A stretch of DNA of 64,000 bases from NCBI RefSeq assembly GCF_000971295.1, contig NZ_LANJ01000019.1, positions 124,001 to 188,000 on the forward strand, in the 5' to 3' direction. This document shows positions 46,560 to 55,465 of the stretch, piece by piece. The translations under genes and the position numbers were made by a program. Every line of letters starts with the position of its first letter. Position 1 is the stretch's first letter. The notes beneath the pieces were generated by a model, which saw only the letters and a list, made by a program, of their open reading frames with translations, was not told where the DNA came from and made no database searches. Origin of the DNA: Devosia epidermidihirudinis. Lineage in GTDB: Bacteria; Pseudomonadota; Alphaproteobacteria; Rhizobiales; Devosiaceae.

Positions 46560-47540
46560 TCAGGCAGCGACGTGCCCGCCGTCTTCGCCATGGTCATTGG
46601 CTGCCGTCAGCTCCACGGGCGGTTTGCGCGCCACAACCAGAATGCCGGTGATCGGTTGCCCGCGATCCATGCGCAGCACCGCCGTTTCAAAGCGTAGCAC
46701 TTCGAGCCCCGCCACCACCAGCGCATCGCGCGTCGCGGCCACGCCATGGGCATAGCGAAGCGACGCCCGCAGAAACACCGGCTCTTCGCCATCATGGGCT
46801 TCGAGAGAAAACGCCAACATGCCGCCCGGCTGCATAGCCGGCACCACTGCCGACAAAACAGGCGGCAGCGCACCGCAATAAATGAACACATCGGCCGCCG
46901 TCACCAGGTCAGCCGTGCCACTGCGATGGGAGAGGAATTCAACCAGCTCGGCCTTGTCCAGCCGATCATAAATGCCCTTGCGCGCCGTTTCGGCGATCAT
47001 GGCGGCGGACAGGTCGATCCCTTCGAGGAACCCAACCTTGCCGCGCAGCTTCTCGCCCATCAGGCCAGTGCCGCACCCCAGATCCAGCGCCTGGGCAAAG
47101 CCGTCGATTCCCTGACGGCTCATTTCTTCGTTCAGCATCGCATCCAGCATTTCGGGAACGCGATAGCCCAGCTTGTCCACCAGCGCCGCTTCAAACTGCG
47201 GCGCGTATTGGTCGAAGAGCGCTTCGACATAGCTGACCGCCGTGCCCTCCCCGGCGCGGCCCGCGCCATGCGCTGCCAGCTTCAGCTCAGCCCCAAACAG
47301 CCCATTGTCGTCGAGAGCTTCAAGGTGCCGCCATGCTGAGATAGCGCCCGATACGTTGCCGGCTTTTTCGTGATAGCTGCCCAGCAGATCCCAGCCCGCA
47401 GCCCAGTCCGGCACCAGCTCCAGCGCCTGTTCCATCAGATCGGCCGCTGCGGCGTGATCCTTGTCCTCGGCAAGCAGTCTGGCATAGCCAGCGCGCCGAT
47501 CAGCAATCACGTCACCGGATGAATGAAACGCCTGGGTCAA
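46560..47540 (-). CDS. methyltransferase with N-terminal TPR-like segment
   Basis: 326 residues. A helical tetratricopeptide-like segment (about 10-85: SSGDVIADRRAGYARLLAE, AAADLMEQALELVPDWAAGW) precedes a Rossmann SAM-binding domain with QALDLGCGTGLMGEKL (motif I), LEGIDLSAAMI and MLAFSLEAHDG. This architecture is a known alphaproteobacterial family with no assigned substrate. I start at TTG 47540 because family members begin near SSGD; the frame stays open to a GTG at 47669 but that extension has no ribosome-binding site or similarity. The start is uncertain. Confidence 0.75.
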   Translation of the reverse strand: MTQAFHSSGDVIADRRAGYARLLAEDKDHAAAADLMEQALELVPDWAAGWDLLGSYHEKAGNVSGAISAWRHLEALDDNGLFGAELKLAAHGAGRAGEGTAVSYVEALFDQYAPQFEAALVDKLGYRVPEMLDAMLNEEMSRQGIDGFAQALDLGCGTGLMGEKLRGKVGFLEGIDLSAAMIAETARKGIYDRLDKAELVEFLSHRSGTADLVTAADVFIYCGALPPVLSAVVPAMQPGGMLAFSLEAHDGEEPVFLRASLRYAHGVAATRDALVVAGLEVLRFETAVLRMDRGQPITGILVVARKPPVELTAANDHGEDGGHVAA

Positions 47541-48064
47541 GCGAGCTGTAACTCTGGGGGGCCGGCTCCATCGCGCGGCTGGCGGGATTTGCCGGAAAAC
47601 GGTGCCGAAATCAAGCAATTCGTTGCACCACATCTCCGTGATGCTACGGAAGTGTCGGTTCCCCGTCACACAATTTGGGTTACTATGAGCCCGTCCAGCA
47701 CAGACCTATACAGCCCATGCAGGACACACGTTTTCGGGCCAAGGGTAGAGACCTCCGCTCCTGGCTTTCTATCCCGCGTCGACAAATCACCAGAAGACTT
47801 CGGCGCAAATACTTGACGATCTTGTTTTATCCCTCGGAAAGAGTCCATCTTTCCGGGCAGCTTGCTATGGTAAAACGGTATATTGAACCGCGTTTTCTTT
47901 CGCGCTACGCTCGTCGCTATCGAATATTGCGGCCGACCGATCTGATCCTGCGAATTCCATTCGCGCCTGCTGACGTCACTACCCGATAGTTTTCGATAAC
48001 TTGAGTCCGGGTCAATCCTGGCCGGGACTGCCTACAGCAGCGACTGCACGAGGGAACGCGCATC
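47541..48064. other. upstream region of the cold-shock gene
   Basis: 524 bases with no supported gene. An open frame on the plus strand (47675-47989) is Arg-rich and without ribosome-binding site. The stretch 47800-47960 is AT-richer than its surroundings and may hold the csp promoter and a long structured leader, as is usual for cold-shock genes; I cannot mark a promoter. Confidence 0.5.
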
Positions 48065-48274
48065 ATGGCAACTGGCACCGTAAAGTGGTTCAACGGCCAA
48101 AAGGGCTTTGGCTTTATTCAGCCCGACGAAGGCGGGGCGGACGTCTTCGTCCACATTTCCGCCGTCCAGCGGTCGGGCCTGAACGGGCTCGATGAGGGGC
48201 AAAAGGTCAACTACGAGATCGTCAAGGACAAGCGCACCGGCAAGTCCGCCGCCGACAATCTCTCCCCAGCATAA
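48065..48274 (+). CDS. cold-shock protein, CspA family
   Basis: 69-residue single-stranded nucleic-acid binding protein. Both RNA-binding motifs are intact: RNP1 KGFGFI and RNP2 [20 protein letters not shown] and [13 protein letters not shown] are classic. It acts as an RNA chaperone in cold or stationary phase. A strong terminator follows. Confidence 0.96.
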   Translation: MATGTVKWFNGQKGFGFIQPDEGGADVFVHISAVQRSGLNGLDEGQKVNYEIVKDKRTGKSAADNLSPA

Positions 48275-48293
48275 GTTTCAAAGCCAATCCATC

Positions 48294-48329
48294 AAGGCGC
48301 GTTCCTCGGGAGGGGACCGCGCCTTTTTT
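48294..48329 (+). terminator. terminator of the csp gene
   Basis: AAGGCGCG/CGCGCCTT 8-bp stem with a 16-nt loop, followed by TTTT. Confidence 0.85.
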
Positions 48330-48356
48330 GTTGGGGCGGACGTTGGGCGCCCCGTA

Positions 48357-48389
48357 GACCTCATCCTGAGCCCGTCGAAGGACGAGGTC
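48357..48389. repeat. palindromic intergenic repeat, copy 2
   Basis: GACCTCATCCTGAG...GTCGAAGGACGAGGTC, the reverse orientation of the copy at 167-197. Confidence 0.7.
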
Positions 48390-48430
48390 GTAGCTCCCTC
48401 ACCACCACCAACCACCGCTCCCTCCCCCGT

Positions 48431-48910
48431 CACCACCCGGCTGGTCCGGGTGGTCCATGGAGCGCACCACAAGATGGATTGCCCGGACAAGCCGGGCACT
48501 GACGGTGGTGGAGGTATGACGGATCAAATCCGTGGACAGCGACTGTCGGTGCGAAAGCGTGCGGTCTAAGGGACGACGCGACACAAGCGCCCATCCCCAC
48601 CAACCGACCTCCACTCCCGCCCCATCGTCACCACCCGGCTTGTCCGGGTAGTCCATGGAGCGCACCACAAGGTGGATTGCCCGGACAAGCCGGGCAACGA
48701 CGGCGGTGGAGGTGTTGGCGTGGAGATATGACGGATCAAATCCGTGGCCAGCGACTGTCGGTGCGAAAGCGTGCGGTCTAAGGGACGACGCGACACAAGC
48801 GCGCTTCACCACCAACCACCACCCCTCCCCCATCGTCACCACCCGGCTTGTCCGGGTGGTCCATGGAACGCACCACAAGATGGATTGCCCGGACAAGCCG
48901 GGCAATGACG
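48431..48910. repeat. three tandem copies of a composite repeat
   Basis: The palindromic pair CACCACCCGG...CCGGGTGGTCCATGG plus ATTGCCCGGACAAGCCGGGC starts at 48431, 48629 and 48837. Between copies lies a second conserved block of about 75 bases beginning GGATCAAATCCGTGG (48521 and 48733). The period is therefore about 200-210 bases. The array is non-coding and probably variable in copy number. Confidence 0.8.
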
Positions 48911-48953
48911 GTGGCGTGTAGTGGCGTGTGAAATGAAACCGCGGCGGGGAAGC

Positions 48954-49781
48954 CTAACCCCGACCGAGTTCTTCGCTGCGGCGCTTGGCGGCGTCGACCG
49001 TCCGGCCGATCAATTGCACCAGACCATCCTGCTCGGCCATCAACACAGCAAGACCAGCCGCGGTCGTGCCGTTGGGCGAGGTCACATTCTGCCGCAGAAT
49101 CGATGGTGCTGCGGAATCAGCCTCCAGCAAGGCTGCCGAACCGATCACGGTCTGACGCGCCAGTTGCTCGGCAACGGCATTAGGCAAGCCCTGCTGCTTG
49201 GCTGCAGCGGCGAGCGCCTCAACCAGATAGAACACATAGGCCGGACCCGAGCCGGACACAGCCGTGACCACATCGAGCTGGGCCTCATCATCAAACCAGA
49301 CCACAGGCCCCGCAGCACTGAGAAGTGCCTCTGCGGCCTGCCGGTTTTCCGCGCTGACATCATCGCCGGCGACAGCGCCGGTAATGCCCTTGCCAATTTG
49401 CGCGGGGGTGTTGGGCATGGTGCGGATCACGCGGCCCATGTCCAGCCCAGCCGAAAGCCGTGCCAGATCAATACCCGCAGCGATCGAGATGGCCAGCGTA
49501 CGCGGCCCGACGATCGGGCGCAGCGACGTCAGAACCGCATCGATAATCTGCGGCTTGACCGCCAGCACCAGCACATTGGGCAGCAGCCCCAGCGCGTCGG
49601 TGTTGAGCGTCAGGCCATAGTCTTCGGCCAGTTCCAGCGCAGCCGGACCGGGCGACGGGTCGACGAGAATAAGATTGTTGGGCGGCAGCCCCGCATCAAG
49701 CCAACCCCGCGCCAGCGCGATCCCCATCTTGCCGGCGCCAACCAGCATGACCGGACCAATGCTGGCCAGGTCGGCGCTCAT
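48954..49781 (-). CDS. proC: pyrroline-5-carboxylate reductase
   Basis: 275-residue NAD(P)H enzyme for the last step of proline synthesis. The Rossmann motif is LVGAGKMGIALARGWL (about 14-29), followed by VLAVKPQ (about 71-77). The C-terminal catalytic and dimer helix region carries AVSGSGPAYVFYLVEALAAA and GTTAAGLAVL. Its start overlaps the stop of the ybjN-like gene by four bases, so the two are co-translated. Confidence 0.96.
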   Translation of the reverse strand: MSADLASIGPVMLVGAGKMGIALARGWLDAGLPPNNLILVDPSPGPAALELAEDYGLTLNTDALGLLPNVLVLAVKPQIIDAVLTSLRPIVGPRTLAISIAAGIDLARLSAGLDMGRVIRTMPNTPAQIGKGITGAVAGDDVSAENRQAAEALLSAAGPVVWFDDEAQLDVVTAVSGSGPAYVFYLVEALAAAAKQQGLPNAVAEQLARQTVIGSAALLEADSAAPSILRQNVTSPNGTTAAGLAVLMAEQDGLVQLIGRTVDAAKRRSEELGRG

Positions 49782-50278
49782 GCCTCACCAACCGTTTCGA
49801 ACATCACATGGCTCATCGCGTCAGCGGCAGTCTTGCCGGCCCACACGACGAACTGGAATGCCTGATAATAGAGATCGCAGCTATCGGTCGCTGAGCGCAG
49901 CAGCGCTTCGCATTGCTGGGGCGAGACTTCAGCGCCACCGGTCAAAAGGTGCGAGTTGCGGAACAGCACCACGCCTTCCTTGTTCCAGATGTCGAAATGA
50001 CCGATCCACAGCTGCTCATTGATCAACGAAATCAACTGCTTGATCTCGTTGCGCCGTCCCTCTGGCACCTTGAGGTCGAACGCCGACGCGATGTGTAGCG
50101 ATTCCAGATCTTCCATCCAGTTGAAGGATACGTGGTAATCGCACCAGCCGCCGCGGACCGAGATCGAAATCTCGTCGGCATCCTGCCGTTCGAAATTCCA
50201 GTCATTGATCGATGCGATGTGCTCGATGATGTCCACCGGGTGGACAACGCGATCGGGCTCGACTTGGAGGAGTGACAT
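49778..50278 (-). CDS. YbjN domain protein
   Basis: 166-residue soluble protein of the YbjN (sensory-transduction-regulator-like) family: HPVDIIEHIASINDWNFER, SFNWMEDLESLHIASAFDLKV (in part) and LINEQLWIGHFDIWNKEGVVLFRN are its core. The fold resembles type III secretion chaperones. Role unknown. GGAAG 7 nt upstream fixes the ATG at 50278; the frame is open further back but has no ribosome-binding site. Upstream gene of a two-gene unit with proC. A perfect CtrA box (50482-50497) lies 204 bases upstream. Confidence 0.88.
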   Translation of the reverse strand: MSLLQVEPDRVVHPVDIIEHIASINDWNFERQDADEISISVRGGWCDYHVSFNWMEDLESLHIASAFDLKVPEGRRNEIKQLISLINEQLWIGHFDIWNKEGVVLFRNSHLLTGGAEVSPQQCEALLRSATDSCDLYYQAFQFVVWAGKTAADAMSHVMFETVGEA

Positions 50279-50730
50279 CGACGACTTCCGTCCTGACAAC
50301 GCGTGGCTCAAGTTGATGCGACCAGAATCTGGCCGGCAAAATGGGGTACTCAGGGAACTGGCCGCACGCACGAAGGCTTACGAATCGTCCTGATGAAGAG
50401 ACCCTACACCTCCCTTTTGATTCAGGGGACGCGAGGCAGGCCAAGGACGGTAATCTCTTGTGGATGATCAGGCAGGAAGTGTTAACAGACTGTTAACATC
50501 GAGAAGGACGAGACCCGCGCAAGACTTGAGGTTTCGTTTACTTTTCGGGGGCGCAAAATCACCCCGATTTGATCGTTTATTCCGATCATGGATCAATGCT
50601 TGTGCCAACTCGGCACAGATGTTGACCCGGAGGCCGGTGCGGCGGCGGCCGACACGTCGGGGTCACAGCCCCGCCGGAACGCAGCCCAGCCGGATCGGCC
50701 GGGCCACATCATTTTGCTTGTCGAAAAAGC
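50279..50730. other. ubiK / ybjN intergenic region
   Basis: 452 bases, no supported gene. It contains the CtrA-type box at 50482-50497. Arg-rich frames here are shadows. Confidence 0.55.
50480..50498 (-). promoter_or_regulatory. perfect CtrA-type box
   Basis: TTAA-CAGACTG-TTAA followed by C (50482-50497), matching the CtrA consensus TTAA-N7-TTAAC. It is embedded in two copies of the palindrome TGTTAACA (50480-50487 and 50491-50498). The box reads on both strands and lies 204 bases upstream of the ybjN-proC unit. Confidence 0.6.
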
Positions 50731-50982
50731 TTAGTTCTTGGCTGGCGCGCCACGCAGCGCGGCAACTTCCTTTCGCAGCGCGTCGATTTCTTCGCCCTGC
50801 ACCTGAACCAGCTCGCGCAGGGCGTCGAAGTCCTCGCGCTTGACCAGGTCCATATCGACCACGATCCGCTGCGCCTGCGACTTCACGACAGTTTCGACCT
50901 CGCGGCGAACGCCATCGGCAACACCGGCGGCCTCGTTCATAACGCGGCCCAGTCCGTCGAAGATCCTGTTGTTCTGGCTCAT
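50731..50982 (-). CDS. ubiK: UbiK family accessory factor
   Basis: 83-residue protein with a helical N-terminal half and a C-terminal coiled coil (about 50-78; DALRELVQVQGEEIDALRKEVAALR in part). UbiK (YqiC, BMFP) binds membranes and UbiJ and assists aerobic ubiquinone synthesis. FDGLGRVMNEAAG at the start is typical. It is divergent from lgt. Confidence 0.88.
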   Translation of the reverse strand: MSQNNRIFDGLGRVMNEAAGVADGVRREVETVVKSQAQRIVVDMDLVKREDFDALRELVQVQGEEIDALRKEVAALRGAPAKN

Positions 50983-51089
50983 CGCAATTCCATCCTGTTT
51001 GGCTTTGGATGATATTTAGGTGATGGGGCCCGACTTGACCAGAGTGGCCGAAGCGGCAATGGTCCGCCGCAACGTCGCAGGAGCCAGCT

Positions 51090-51914
51090 TTGCCCTTCCC
51101 CGATATTGATCCAATCGCCTTTGCCATCGGTCCCTTCGCGGTGCGCTGGTATGCCTTGGGCTATCTGTTCGGCGTCGGCCTCGGCGCGCTTTATGGCTAT
51201 CGCCTTCTGTCCAACAAGCAGCTCTGGGCCAAGGGTGAGCCGCCCTTTGAAGCCAAGGACATCTGGGACTTTGCCTTTTGGACCATGCTGGCCATCGTAC
51301 TCGGCGGTCGCATCGGCTATGTGCTGTTCTATAACCTGCCCTATTACCTCTCCAATCCGCTCGAGATCATCAACACGCTTGATGGCGGCATGTCCTATCA
51401 TGGCGGCATGTTGGGACTGATGCTGGCGGTGATCCTGTTCACGCGCAAAAAGGGTGGCAACTGGCTGAGCGGGCTCGACCTGATCGCCTCGGTCTCCACC
51501 ATCGGCATCTTCCTCGTGCGCATCGCCAACTTCATCAATGCCGAACTCTATGGCGCGCCGACCAATGCACCCTGGGGCGTCATTTTCCCCACCGATCCAC
51601 TGCAAGTGCCCCGCCACCCCAGCCAGCTCTATGAAGCCGCGCTTGAAGGCCTGCTGCTGTTCATCGTCATCCGCATCTTCACCCATGTGTTCCACAGCCT
51701 GCGCCGCCCCGGCATGGTCGCCGGCATTTTCGGCATCGGCTATGGCCTGGCACGGATCACCGTGGAATTCGTCCGTCTGCCCGACGCCCAGCTTGGCTAC
51801 CTCTACGGCACCGGCTGGATCACCCAGGGCATGGTGCTGAGCGTGCCCATGGTCATCGCCGGCCTTGGCTTCGTGATCTACGCCGCCACCCGCAAGCAAA
51901 GTGCGCTGCGCTAG
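51090..51914 (+). CDS. lgt: prolipoprotein diacylglyceryl transferase
   Basis: 274-residue inner membrane enzyme that transfers diacylglycerol from phosphatidylglycerol to the Cys of prolipoproteins, the first step in lipoprotein maturation. About seven spans. Signature elements are RIGYVLFYNL, GGMSYHGGMLGLM with the essential His, LVRIANFINAELYG and HPSQLYEAALEG. The start is TTG (51090) with AGGAG 6 nt upstream. Confidence 0.97.
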   Translation: MPFPDIDPIAFAIGPFAVRWYALGYLFGVGLGALYGYRLLSNKQLWAKGEPPFEAKDIWDFAFWTMLAIVLGGRIGYVLFYNLPYYLSNPLEIINTLDGGMSYHGGMLGLMLAVILFTRKKGGNWLSGLDLIASVSTIGIFLVRIANFINAELYGAPTNAPWGVIFPTDPLQVPRHPSQLYEAALEGLLLFIVIRIFTHVFHSLRRPGMVAGIFGIGYGLARITVEFVRLPDAQLGYLYGTGWITQGMVLSVPMVIAGLGFVIYAATRKQSALR

Positions 51915-51918
51915 TTCT

Positions 51919-52045
51919 TCACCTCTCCCTTTGGGGGAGAGGTCGGCGCGCAGCGACGGGTGAGGGGGCCTGTCGCGGAACCACACCCAGTAAAGGCCCC
52001 CTCACCCGCCCTAAAGGGCGACCTCTCCCCCAAAGGGAGAGGTGA
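51919..52045. repeat. 127-bp inverted-repeat element between lgt and midA-like gene
   Basis: Outer arms TCACCTCTCCCTTTGGGGGA and its complement at the far end, inner arms GGGTGAGGGGGCC and GGCCCCCTCACCC. It is one of the C/T-rich nested palindrome family. Confidence 0.75.
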
Positions 52046-52084
52046 TGTTGCGGCTCCATTCGAACTCATGCGAAACGTCTTGTT

Positions 52085-53167
52085 ATGACCGAAACCGCCC
52101 CCACCCTGCCCGAACTCATCGACATGCAGATCCGCACCACCGGTCCGATGTCGGTAGCCACCTATATGGGGCTGTGCCTGACGCACCCGTCCAAGGGCTA
52201 TTACAAGAACGCCGATCCGCTGGGCGCCAAGGGTGACTTTGTCACGGCGCCCGAGATCAGCCAGATGTTCGGCGAGCTGGTCGGGTTCTTCTTCGTCAAC
52301 CTCTGGCAGCAAATGGGCCAGCCCAAAGAGTTCACCCTGCTCGAACTCGGCCCCGGTCGCGGCACGCTGATGGCCGATATGCTGCGCGTCGCCTGCCGCG
52401 CCGAAGGGTTTCGCGACGCGCTCGACCTCAGGCTGTTTGAGACCAATCCGACGCTGATCGCCGAGCAGAATGCCCGCCTCGCCGCCTATGATCCCAAATG
52501 GATCGACGCCTTTGACAAGGTCGGCGATGGCCCGCTGCTGGTGGTCGCCAACGAGTTTTTCGACGCCCTGCCCATTCGACAGTTCGTCCGCGCCGCCGAT
52601 GGCTGGCATGAGCGCGTCGTCGGCCTCACCGAGGGCAAGCGCGCCTTTGGCATGTCGCCCACGCCTTTCCCGGCCGATGCCATGCCCGCTGCGCTGGCCA
52701 ATGCCGTCCCCGACAGCATTCTCGAAGTGGCTCTGGCCGGTGCCGAAGTCGTCAACCGGCTGGCCGACACCATCTCGACCCAGGGCGGCGCGATCCTTGC
52801 TATCGATTATGGCTATGAGCGCACCCAGACCGGCGAGACGCTGCAAGGCGTGCGCCGCCACGCCTATGCCGACGTGCTGGAAGCCCCGGGCGATACCGAC
52901 CTGTCCGCCCATGTCGATTTCGAAGCGCTGGGCAATGTCGCGCGCATCCAGGGCCTCAATGTCCAGCCGCTGCTCGGCCAGGGCGAGTTCCTCAATCGCT
53001 TGGGCATCAGCGACCGCGCCGCGACGCTCAGCGCCGCCAATCCGGGGTCTTCGGCTGATATCGCTGCCGCCAAGGCCCGCCTCACCGCCCCCGATCAGAT
53101 GGGCACGCTGTTCAAGGTGTTCTGCGCCGCCAGCCCCGGCCTTTATCCTCCGGCCTTCACCGAATGA
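52085..53167 (+). CDS. class I SAM-dependent methyltransferase, MidA/NDUFAF7 family
   Basis: 360-residue arginine-type methyltransferase of the NDUFAF7/MidA family (DUF185). YMGLCLTHPSKGYYKNADPL and GAKGDFVTAPEISQMFGEL open it and ELGPGRGTLMADMLR (about 82-96) binds SAM. Mitochondrial NDUFAF7 methylates a complex I subunit; a similar role in respiratory complex I is inferred. It overlaps pgeF by 4 bases. Confidence 0.92.
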   Translation: MTETAPTLPELIDMQIRTTGPMSVATYMGLCLTHPSKGYYKNADPLGAKGDFVTAPEISQMFGELVGFFFVNLWQQMGQPKEFTLLELGPGRGTLMADMLRVACRAEGFRDALDLRLFETNPTLIAEQNARLAAYDPKWIDAFDKVGDGPLLVVANEFFDALPIRQFVRAADGWHERVVGLTEGKRAFGMSPTPFPADAMPAALANAVPDSILEVALAGAEVVNRLADTISTQGGAILAIDYGYERTQTGETLQGVRRHAYADVLEAPGDTDLSAHVDFEALGNVARIQGLNVQPLLGQGEFLNRLGISDRAATLSAANPGSSADIAAAKARLTAPDQMGTLFKVFCAASPGLYPPAFTE

Positions 53168-53934
53168 CCCGCCCCTTCGTCCAAAGCCCCCGCCTCGGCG
53201 CTGTCGCCGAAATTCGCCACGGCTTTTTTGGCCGCGAAGGCGGTGGCTCGTTGGGTGAGTTCGCCTCCAACAACATGTCGACCAGCACGGGCGACAGCGC
53301 CGATCTTGTCACGGCCAATCGCGCCGGGGCCACTGCCGCGCTGGGTTTTGACCCCGCCAGCCTCTGCGTCCTCAAGCAGGTCCACTCGGCAAAGGTCGTC
53401 GTCGTCGACGCCATGCCCGCTCATGGCAATGCGATCGAGGCCGACGCCATGGTCACGCGCCTGCCCGCGCTCGCGCTGGGCATCCTCACCGCCGACTGTA
53501 CGCCGATCCTGTTCGCGGATCCGCAGGCCGGCGTCATTGGCGCGGCCCATGCCGGCTGGCGCGGCGCGGTCGATGGCATAGTCGGCAACACCATCGCGGC
53601 CATGATCGACCTCGGCGCCCGGCCCGAGCGCATCATCGCCGCCATCGGCCCCACCATATCGGGCCCCAACTACGAGGTTGGCGAGCAGTTCCGCTCCGAT
53701 TTCCTCGCGCTTCATCCCAACGGCGAGCATGTGTTCCACACCCCGCCCGGCGGCAAGGTCCACTTCGATCTGCCCCGGTTTGTCGCCGAACAACTCGGCG
53801 CTGCTGGCGTGTCGCAGATCGATTCTGTGGGGGGCTGCACCTATGGGCAGCCCGAGCGATATTTCTCCCATCGCTATGCGACCCATCAGCAAACGCGCAC
53901 CGGCCGACAGATCGCCATCATCGGACTGACGTAA
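53164..53934 (+). CDS. pgeF: peptidoglycan editing factor / multicopper-like laccase-domain protein
   Basis: 256-residue YfiH/PgeF-family protein. It shows [10 protein letters not shown] at the start, [26 protein letters not shown] and [16 protein letters not shown] with the catalytic His/Cys/His set. Such proteins edit misincorporated residues in peptidoglycan precursors or have purine nucleoside phosphorylase activity. Translationally coupled to the methyltransferase upstream. Confidence 0.92.
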   Translation: MTRPFVQSPRLGAVAEIRHGFFGREGGGSLGEFASNNMSTSTGDSADLVTANRAGATAALGFDPASLCVLKQVHSAKVVVVDAMPAHGNAIEADAMVTRLPALALGILTADCTPILFADPQAGVIGAAHAGWRGAVDGIVGNTIAAMIDLGARPERIIAAIGPTISGPNYEVGEQFRSDFLALHPNGEHVFHTPPGGKVHFDLPRFVAEQLGAAGVSQIDSVGGCTYGQPERYFSHRYATHQQTRTGRQIAIIGLT

Positions 53935-54008
53935 TTCTTTCATCATCCGCCATTTGTCGCGTTGCGAGTCTCGTCCGCACCCGCTAAAGGTGCCCGCGAA
54001 ACTGGAAA

Positions 54009-54025
54009 CGCCCGGAATTCGGGCG
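54009..54025 (+). promoter_or_regulatory. hairpin in the prs leader
   Basis: CGCCCG/CGGGCG stem with a 5-nt loop, 22 bases before the prs start. It could form in the leader RNA; function unknown. Confidence 0.3.
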
Positions 54026-54046
54026 CTGTTGAGACAGGATCGCGCA

Positions 54047-54979
54047 ATGAAGCTGGTGACTGGCAACTCCAACCGTGCCCTTGCACAATCCGTCGCTAGC
54101 TATCTCGAATTACCCCTGACCGATTGTACGGTGAAGCGCTTCGCCGACAAGGAAGTCTATGTGGAAGTGCACGAGAACGTGCGCGGCGAGGATGTGTTCA
54201 TCCTGCAGTCGACCAGCTTCCCCGCCAACGACAACCTGATGGAATTGCTGATCCTGACCGACGCGCTGCGTCGCTCGTCAGCCCGCCGCATCACCGCTGT
54301 CGTCCCCTATTTCGGCTATGCCCGTCAGGATCGTCGCGCCACAGGCCGCACCCCGATTTCGGCCAAGCTGGTTGCCAACCTGATCGCGGAAGCCGGCGTC
54401 AACCGCGTCATCACGCTTGATCTGCATGCCAGCCAGATCCAGGGCTTCTTCGATATTCCAACCGACAACCTCTATGCCGCGCCGATCATCACGCGTGACA
54501 TTCTCGACAACTACAAGCTCGAGAACACCATGATCGTGTCGCCCGACGTTGGCGGCGTGGCCCGCGCCCGCGCTGTGGCCCAGCGCCTCGGCACCGATCT
54601 GGCCATCGTAGACAAGCGCCGCCCCAAGGCCGGCGTGTCCGAAGTGATGAACATCATCGGCGACGTCTCCGGCCAGGCCTGCATTCTGATCGACGATATC
54701 GTCGACTCGGGTGGCACGCTGGTCAACGCAGCCGAAGCCCTGCTCAAGGCTGGCGCCAAGGAAGTGTCGGCCTACATCACCCATGGCGTGCTCTCCGAAG
54801 GCGCGTCTGAGCGCATTGGCGCCTCCAAGCTCAAGGAACTGGTGGTCACCGATTCCATTGAAGCCACCCCAGCCCAGCGCGCCACGGCCAATATCCGCCA
54901 CATGGGCATTGCCCCGCTGATCGGCGAAGCCATCGCCCGCACCGCCAGCGAGCAGAGCGTGTCGAGCCTGTTCGACTAA
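54047..54979 (+). CDS. prs: ribose-phosphate pyrophosphokinase
   Basis: 310-residue PRPP synthetase (ribose-5-P + ATP to PRPP + AMP), supplying nucleotide, histidine and tryptophan synthesis. [23 protein letters not shown] and the PRPP loop [12 protein letters not shown] are in place. AGGA 7 nt upstream fixes 54047 as the start; an upstream extension in the same frame is not conserved-looking. Confidence 0.97.
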   Translation: MKLVTGNSNRALAQSVASYLELPLTDCTVKRFADKEVYVEVHENVRGEDVFILQSTSFPANDNLMELLILTDALRRSSARRITAVVPYFGYARQDRRATGRTPISAKLVANLIAEAGVNRVITLDLHASQIQGFFDIPTDNLYAAPIITRDILDNYKLENTMIVSPDVGGVARARAVAQRLGTDLAIVDKRRPKAGVSEVMNIIGDVSGQACILIDDIVDSGGTLVNAAEALLKAGAKEVSAYITHGVLSEGASERIGASKLKELVVTDSIEATPAQRATANIRHMGIAPLIGEAIARTASEQSVSSLFD

Positions 54980-55039
54980 CCAGCATCTCGCGCACCTGCT
55001 GCTCGGGGACTATGATGTCCGCCTGAGAGGAGATGCGCG

Positions 55040-55399
55040 ATGAAATATCTGCTGATGCTCTATGCCGACGAAGCCGCCGGCGCTGCTATTCCCAAAGACC
55101 AGATGGACCGCTTCATGGATATGATGCGGGCCTATCAGAGCGAGCTGGAAAAGGCCGGGGCCTTTGTCTCGACCTCGGCCCTGCAACCGACCAGCGCCGC
55201 CCGCACGATCTGGACGGAGGGCGGCGCCTTGCGCAGTCATGATGGCCCCTACGCCCAGACCAGCGAACAGCTCGGCGGCTATTACATAATCGACGCCCCC
55301 GACATGGAGAGCGCGGTCAGGCTGGCGGGCAAATGTCCCGCCGCCACCTGGGGCAAGATCGAGGTGCGCCCCTATCACCCCGGCTACGCGCCGGGCTGA
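55040..55399 (+). CDS. YciI family (DGPF) protein
   Basis: 119-residue ferredoxin-like fold protein of the YciI/DGPF family: MKYLLMLYADE at the start and DGPYAQTSEQLGGYYIIDAPD in two parts. Some relatives are stress or sigma-factor-linked but the function is unknown. GAGAGG lies 9 nt upstream. No ECF sigma gene follows it here, although such genes are common partners. Confidence 0.86.
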   Translation: MKYLLMLYADEAAGAAIPKDQMDRFMDMMRAYQSELEKAGAFVSTSALQPTSAARTIWTEGGALRSHDGPYAQTSEQLGGYYIIDAPDMESAVRLAGKCPAATWGKIEVRPYHPGYAPG

Positions 55400-55407
55400 T
55401 CGAAGCC

Positions 55408-55442
55408 AAAACAAAAACGTCCCCGGACCAGCCGAGGACGTT
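55408..55442 (-). terminator. terminator for the minus-strand FGDD-repeat gene
   Basis: Minus-strand stem AACGTCC-TCGG/CCG-GGACGTT followed by TTTTTGTTTT. It begins 24 bases after the stop at 55466. Confidence 0.85.
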
Positions 55443-55465
55443 GCAATCACAGCAGGCACCCAACC

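Larger units (their letters stand above)
48275..48953. other. 679-bp repeat-filled intergenic region
   Basis: No gene. It holds the csp terminator (48294-48329), a palindromic repeat copy (48357-48389) and three tandem copies of a larger composite repeat (48431-48910). Confidence 0.8.

Noticed and set aside
47675..47989. 104-codon frame upstream of the cold-shock gene
   Set aside because: Arg-rich, no ribosome-binding site, probably the csp leader region.
48431..48910. CRISPR array
   Set aside because: Repeats are palindromic, unevenly spaced and about 200 bases apart, with no short unique spacers and no cas genes.
52470..53258. frame overlapping the MidA-like gene in another phase
   Set aside because: Ser/Pro/Arg-rich shadow of a real gene.
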